9,372 nucleotides of DNA from an uncultured Collinsella sp. Lineage in GTDB: Bacteria > Actinomycetota > Coriobacteriia > Coriobacteriales > Coriobacteriaceae. Position 1 is the stretch's first letter; each line of letters begins with the position of its first letter. Below, one piece after another: positions 6,568 to 9,372 of the stretch. Position numbers and translations under genes: made by a program. The stretch spans positions 1 through 9,372 of the forward strand of contig CAUBMI010000069.1 of the NCBI GenBank assembly GCA_958436995.1, read 5' to 3'. The notes below the pieces were generated by a model, which saw only the letters and a list, made by a program, of their open reading frames with translations, was not told where the DNA came from and did no database searches.

Positions 6568-6591
6568 ACGCCAATCAATTTCCCATTTCTT

Positions 6592-6639
6592 AAAAGAAGA
6601 GAGGGGACACCTGTCGCAAAAGACCGGGTACCCCCTCTC
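6592..6639 (-). terminator. Hairpin terminator between convergent hipA and pepD
   Basis: GAGAGGGG (6599-6606) pairs perfectly with CCCCTCTC (6632-6639). Inside it GTC (6613-6615) pairs with GAC (6622-6624) around a GCAAAA loop. On the minus strand the stem is followed by TTCTTTT, giving a Rho-independent terminator for pepD. On the plus strand the bases after the stem (GTAATGTCATTT) are only weakly T-rich, so it may terminate hipA less efficiently. Confidence 0.7.
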
Positions 6640-6657
6640 GTAATGTCATTTGCAATC

Positions 6658-6688
6658 CGCTAGCACGTGGCTCGGACTGCTGCTAGCG
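6658..6688. repeat. Inverted repeat just beyond the pepD stop
   Basis: CGCTAGCA (6658-6665) and TGCTAGCG (6681-6688) form a perfect 8-base inverted repeat with a 15-base loop, 6 bases after the end of pepD. No T-tract follows on either strand. It could stabilise the 3' end of the pepD transcript ahead of the main terminator. Confidence 0.45.
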
Positions 6689-6694
6689 CAACCT

Positions 6695-8152
6695 TTACGC
6701 GGCGAGGCGCTTGAGCACGTCGATGAGCAGCTCGTAGAAGCGCTCGGCAGAAGCGAGCTCCATGCTCTCGTCCGGGGTGTGGACATCGGAGAGCGTCGGG
6801 CCCACGGCGATGGCGTCCAGGCCGTGCAGGGCCTCGGCAAACAGGCCGCACTCAAGGCCGGCGTGAATGGACTCGATGCGCAGCTCGGAGCCAAAGAGCT
6901 CGCGATAGCTCTCGACAAAGACGTCGCGGACCGGCGAATGCTCGGCATAGCTCCAGCCGGGATACTCGAACTCAAACTTGGCGTCGAAGCCCAGGACATC
7001 GGCAAGCGTCTGCAAACGATCCTTGAACTCGTTCTGCAGCGAGGTGATCGAGGAGCGCGGGGAAAGCATGATCTTAACCTCGTCGTCAGAGGTGGCAACC
7101 ACACCGATGTTGGAGGAAACCTCGACGGAGCCGTCGGTGGCGACGTTGCGGCGGATCACGCCGTTGGGGGCAAGACGCAGGGCGCGGATGAGGGCAAGCG
7201 CGGACTTCTGGTCCATGGCCTCGACCTCGGCGTTGTCGGCGATCTCAACCGTGCAGGTAAAGCCGGGGTCGAAGACCTCAAGCTCGGCAGTGACGTCGGC
7301 GATGATGCCCTTTGCGATCTGCGCCGCGGCCTCGGCGGCAGCGTGGTCGGCGTAAACCAGCTCGGCCTTGCACTCACGGTTGATGGCGTTGTCCTTAGTG
7401 CCGCCGTTAAAGCTGACGACGGCGGGCTCGCCGGCGACCATCAGGCGGTCGATGATGCGGGCCATGATGAGGTTGCCGTTGCCGCGCTCCAGGTTGATGT
7501 CGGAGCCGGAGTGACCACCCAGCAGGCCGGAGATGTCGAGCGTGAGGGTGCTACCGGTCTTGTGCTCGCGCGCGATCGGGCAGGTGTAGGTAACGACGAC
7601 GCCGCCGGCACAGCTGACGGTGGCAACGCCCTCTTCCTCGGAGTCGAGGTTAATCATGGTGCGGGCGCTGATCTGGGACTTGTCGAGCGTCTCGGCGCCA
7701 ACCAGGCCGGTCTCCTCGTCGGTGGTGAACACGCACTCGAGGGCCGGATGAGCAATCGAATCGTCGTTGAGCACGGTAAGCATCAGAGCGACGGCGATAC
7801 CGTTGTCGGCGCCCAGAGTGGTGCCGTTAGCGGTGAGGACGCCGTCCTTGACGACCAAGTCGATACCGTCGGTCGTAAAGTCGTGTTCGACGGAACCCAG
7901 TTTGTCGCACACCATGTCGATATGACCCTGCAACATTACGGTCGGGGCATTCTCGGCGCCGGCAGATGCGGGCTTGCGAATGATGACGTTGTAGACCTCG
8001 TCCTGATACACGTCGAGGCCGCGCTCCTTGGCAAACGCAACCAGGAAATTGCTGATGCCCTTCTCGTTGCCAGACCCACGGGGGATCGCGCTGACCTCCT
8101 CAAAGAAATGGAACAGCTGGGCGGGCTCGTAGCCGGTAATCTTGTAGTCCAT
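6695..8152 (-). CDS. pepD: Xaa-His dipeptidase / aminoacyl-histidine dipeptidase (M20 family)
   Basis: PepD is a cytoplasmic zinc dipeptidase that cleaves Xaa-His and other unspecific dipeptides, recovering amino acids. With the ATG at 8152 the protein is 485 residues, the same length as E. coli PepD. The di-metal site is complete: H77 and D79 in QGHIDMV, D116 in LGADNG, E146-E147 in TDEETGL, D170 in INLDSEEEG, and H458 in VHTPDE. These correspond, with a constant offset of three, to H80, D119, E149/E150, D173 and H461 of characterised PepD enzymes. GGHSGSDI (212-219) marks the lid/dimerisation domain inserted in the catalytic domain. The frame is open to 8257, but the 8152 start has a near-perfect Shine-Dalgarno and gives the family length. 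It is monocistronic, with a terminator downstream and no convincing promoter upstream. Confidence 0.96.
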   Translation of the reverse strand: MDYKITGYEPAQLFHFFEEVSAIPRGSGNEKGISNFLVAFAKERGLDVYQDEVYNVIIRKPASAGAENAPTVMLQGHIDMVCDKLGSVEHDFTTDGIDLVVKDGVLTANGTTLGADNGIAVALMLTVLNDDSIAHPALECVFTTDEETGLVGAETLDKSQISARTMINLDSEEEGVATVSCAGGVVVTYTCPIAREHKTGSTLTLDISGLLGGHSGSDINLERGNGNLIMARIIDRLMVAGEPAVVSFNGGTKDNAINRECKAELVYADHAAAEAAAQIAKGIIADVTAELEVFDPGFTCTVEIADNAEVEAMDQKSALALIRALRLAPNGVIRRNVATDGSVEVSSNIGVVATSDDEVKIMLSPRSSITSLQNEFKDRLQTLADVLGFDAKFEFEYPGWSYAEHSPVRDVFVESYRELFGSELRIESIHAGLECGLFAEALHGLDAIAVGPTLSDVHTPDESMELASAERFYELLIDVLKRLAA

Positions 8153-8156
8153 GGTG

Positions 8157-8163
8157 CCTCCTT
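8157..8163 (-). promoter_or_regulatory. Ribosome binding site fixing the pepD start
   Basis: AAGGAGG on the minus strand lies 4 bases upstream of the ATG at 8152-8150. It rules against the longer frame that opens at 8257. Confidence 0.85.
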
Positions 8164-8300
8164 GGCGCAACTGGTTAGACAGTAAGATATGCGACTTGTA
8201 TATTCCCAGACTTTGCGTGCATAAACCAGTCGAAAACGCCGAGCGCCCTTGCATCATCGGCTAACGGTGAGGAAACGCCACTTTATCAAGGTAAAGCAAG

Positions 8301-8822
8301 CTAGACGGGCCGTGCAGAGGGAACGTTGGACCCCCCAACCAACCTCAACGCCTGTTGAACATTAATGCATACACCATTGGTATGTTTAATAAGATTCTTG
8401 TCCTCCGTCACGACGTAATCGGCATCAATGCGATTGGCGACGCCCAGCATCAGGTCGTCCTCAAAGTCGTTGTGATGATACTTGAACACAAAGGAGTCGA
8501 AGACCTCGTCTGCACCGACCGGCGCGATGAGGGCGAGCTCGCGCATCTGCCGAACGCATGCCCAGGCCGTTTCGTCCGCCGCCGCAATGGCGTTATCGCT
8601 CAGCGAACCATTCTTCCTTCGGCACTCCCTCTTAATCGCCGCCGAGACAAGATACGAGACATCTTTGACCGAAAGAGACGAGGCAAACAGGGCAATCTGC
8701 TCCGAGACATCGGCAATCTCGATCAGATGGACGACATTTGCCGTACGGTCGGACCTGCCAGAAAAATAATCCATCCATACGTTGGTATCGATTAACAGCT
8801 TGAGGACGCCTTCTGTGCTCAT
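8301..8822 (-). CDS. PIN-domain ribonuclease toxin
   Basis: This is a probable toxin of a type II toxin-antitoxin system; PIN-domain toxins cleave RNA, often tRNA or rRNA, with Mg2+ or Mn2+. The 173-residue protein opens with the PIN first-acid motif LLIDTNVWMDYF (D12). It has DFEDDLMLGVA (D122/D123) and the late motif VVTEDKNL (D141), spaced as in the fold. The usual second-position glutamate is not obvious; SLSVKDVSYLV with D54 may fill that role. The ATG at 8822-8820 overlaps the antitoxin TGA as ATGA, a hallmark of translational coupling. A GTG four codons upstream is a less likely start. No signal peptide or membrane segment is seen. I do not assign a VapC subfamily, and the RNA target is unknown. 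Confidence 0.85.
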   Translation of the reverse strand: MSTEGVLKLLIDTNVWMDYFSGRSDRTANVVHLIEIADVSEQIALFASSLSVKDVSYLVSAAIKRECRRKNGSLSDNAIAAADETAWACVRQMRELALIAPVGADEVFDSFVFKYHHNDFEDDLMLGVANRIDADYVVTEDKNLIKHTNGVCINVQQALRLVGGSNVPSARPV

Positions 8823-9178
8823 AGTTCCACCCACTCGGGATAGCGCTCCGCCATGGCCTCCTCATAGAGGTCGTCATAGTCTCCCGAGAACTCGGGGATG
8901 GGGATGCCGTATTTGAGGCACGAATCTCGAACGATATGGCTGCCTTGCGCGGCCCTTGACTCCATGCGCCGGGGCTCCACTCCGTCAGAAACCGGAGCCG
9001 CCGCGTCTTCCTTCGAGGGCATGCGTCCGTTAACGACCAGATACTCCCAAAGTGTCCGAACAGCTTGTGACGGCGTCATGCCAATATGAGTCAGGACGGC
9101 GTCTCCTGCCTCTTTGAGCTGACGATCTATACGCACGTTCATCTGAACTGGCCGCGTGTCGAGCATTGATGTAGGCAT
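8819..9178 (-). CDS. RelB/DinJ-like ribbon-helix-helix antitoxin
   Basis: This is a likely antitoxin and autorepressor for the PIN toxin that overlaps its stop codon by four bases. With the ATG at 9178 the protein has 119 residues. Residues about 11-52 carry the RelB/DinJ pattern: VQMNVRIDRQLKEAG (beta strand and first helix), then GMTPSQAVRTLWEYL (second helix) and a basic-to-Pro NGRMP end. Residues 53-119 are charged, end in an acidic DYDDLYEEAMAER helix, and probably wrap around the toxin. The frame is open to 9238, but 9178 has a good Shine-Dalgarno and lies directly downstream of the inverted-repeat operator. A RelB/DinJ-type antitoxin is more usually paired with a RelE/YafQ toxin than with a PIN protein. 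Confidence 0.85.
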   Translation of the reverse strand: MPTSMLDTRPVQMNVRIDRQLKEAGDAVLTHIGMTPSQAVRTLWEYLVVNGRMPSKEDAAAPVSDGVEPRRMESRAAQGSHIVRDSCLKYGIPIPEFSGDYDDLYEEAMAERYPEWVEL

Positions 9179-9183
9179 ATCAG

Positions 9184-9190
9184 CTCCTTT
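9184..9190 (-). promoter_or_regulatory. Ribosome binding site fixing the antitoxin start
   Basis: AAAGGAG on the minus strand lies 5 bases upstream of the ATG at 9178-9176 and touches the proximal arm of the operator. Confidence 0.7.
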
Positions 9191-9220
9191 GCTATACGGT
9201 ATCTCAATTTTAGTATAGCA
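9190..9220 (-). promoter_or_regulatory. Promoter/operator of the RelB-PIN module
   Basis: TGCTATAC (9190-9197) and GTATAGCA (9213-9220) form a perfect 8-base inverted repeat with a 15-base spacer. The distal arm, read on the minus strand, coincides with an extended -10, TGCTATACT (9212-9220), five of six in the hexamer. No -35 at ideal spacing is evident, as expected for an extended -10 promoter; TTGAAA at 9238-9243 is 20 bases away. The position suits autorepression by the ribbon-helix-helix antitoxin. Confidence 0.65.
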
Positions 9221-9241
9221 CGGCAGATTGAAGCGCATTTC

Positions 9242-9279
9242 AATAGAAATGGAGGCGCTTCCTTATCGGAAACGCCCCC
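9242..9279 (-). terminator. Hairpin terminator of the gene at the right edge
   Basis: On the minus strand bases 9279-9251 fold into an 11-pair stem with two mismatches and a 5-base loop (9263-9267), followed by the partly T-rich ATTTCTATT. It lies between the stop codon of the right-edge gene and the toxin-antitoxin promoter, which fits termination of that gene. The T-tract is weak. Confidence 0.55.
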
Positions 9280-9301
9280 GTTATACAAGATATGTTAATG
9301 C

Positions 9302-9372
9302 CTACAGCGCACCAGAGCCGGCTTGCATCATGCCGCCGGGGCCCGAGCTCACGCCACTGCTCACAGGCGCGG
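9302..9372 (-). CDS. C-terminal end of an unidentified protein (partial)
   Basis: An open minus-strand frame enters from the right edge and stops at TAG (9304-9302). The visible 23 codons encode a Gly/Ser/Met-rich tail (SSGPGGMMQAGSGAL at the end) with about three quarters G or C at third positions, like the other genes here. The tail is low in complexity and gives no family clue. The terminator-like hairpin downstream supports a real gene end. The rest of the gene lies outside the window. Confidence 0.5.
   Translation of the reverse strand, partial: APVSSGVSSGPGGMMQAGSGAL

Noticed and set aside
6650..8185. Long plus-strand open frame (511 codons) antisense to pepD
   Set aside because: It mirrors the pepD codons; the composition (Gly/Val/Asp/Ala repeats) is typical of the complement of a GC-rich gene. 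PepD itself has complete metal ligands and a strong ribosome binding site.
8170..8230. Inverted repeat ACTGGTT/AACCAGT around a weak -10 upstream of pepD
   Set aside because: Seven-base arms 47 bases apart are expected by chance in this length, and the -35/-10 pair (TTTATG/TATACA) is poor.
8281..8296. Small hairpin CTTTA/TAAAG after the PIN toxin gene
   Set aside because: Five A/T-rich pairs with no following T-tract; likely chance.

Overview
The window looks like chromosomal DNA from a high-GC bacterium, most likely an actinobacterium of the Coriobacteriia (Collinsella-like). This is inferred from the strong G/C bias at third codon positions, the protein style, and the order disA-ispD-ispF-cysS. 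No rRNA, tRNA, CRISPR array or insertion sequence is visible.

Left part (1-3847, minus strand) is a tightly packed housekeeping operon read right to left: disA (c-di-AMP synthase, TTG start), ispD and ispF (two consecutive-pathway enzymes of MEP isoprenoid synthesis) and cysS (cysteinyl-tRNA synthetase). disA and ispD share one base, ispD and ispF overlap by 11 bases, and ispF and cysS are 3 bases apart. A candidate promoter beyond cysS reads off the left edge.

Centre-left (3848-4664): a 226-base divergent intergenic region separates disA from mntP, a manganese efflux pump on the plus strand. The mntP leader can fold so that its Shine-Dalgarno sequence is paired right up to the start codon.

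Centre (4665-6567, plus strand): a HipBA-type toxin-antitoxin pair. It comprises a HipB-like helix-turn-helix antitoxin with an unusually long C-terminal tail and a full-length HipA Ser/Thr kinase with its catalytic residues intact. Three related dyad operators, spaced exactly 27 bases apart, lie immediately upstream.

Right (6568-9372, minus strand): pepD (M20-family Xaa-His dipeptidase), then a second toxin-antitoxin module. That module has a RelB/DinJ-like ribbon-helix-helix antitoxin overlapping a PIN-domain ribonuclease toxin by ATGA, with an inverted-repeat operator over an extended -10. The window ends in the C-terminus of an unidentified minus-strand gene followed by a terminator-like hairpin. 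The accessory content is thus two toxin-antitoxin modules on either side of pepD, next to an otherwise ordinary core operon. I see no clearly new system. The most unusual points are the phased operator array and odd antitoxin tail of the hipBA locus, the RelB/DinJ-PIN pairing, and the structured mntP leader.
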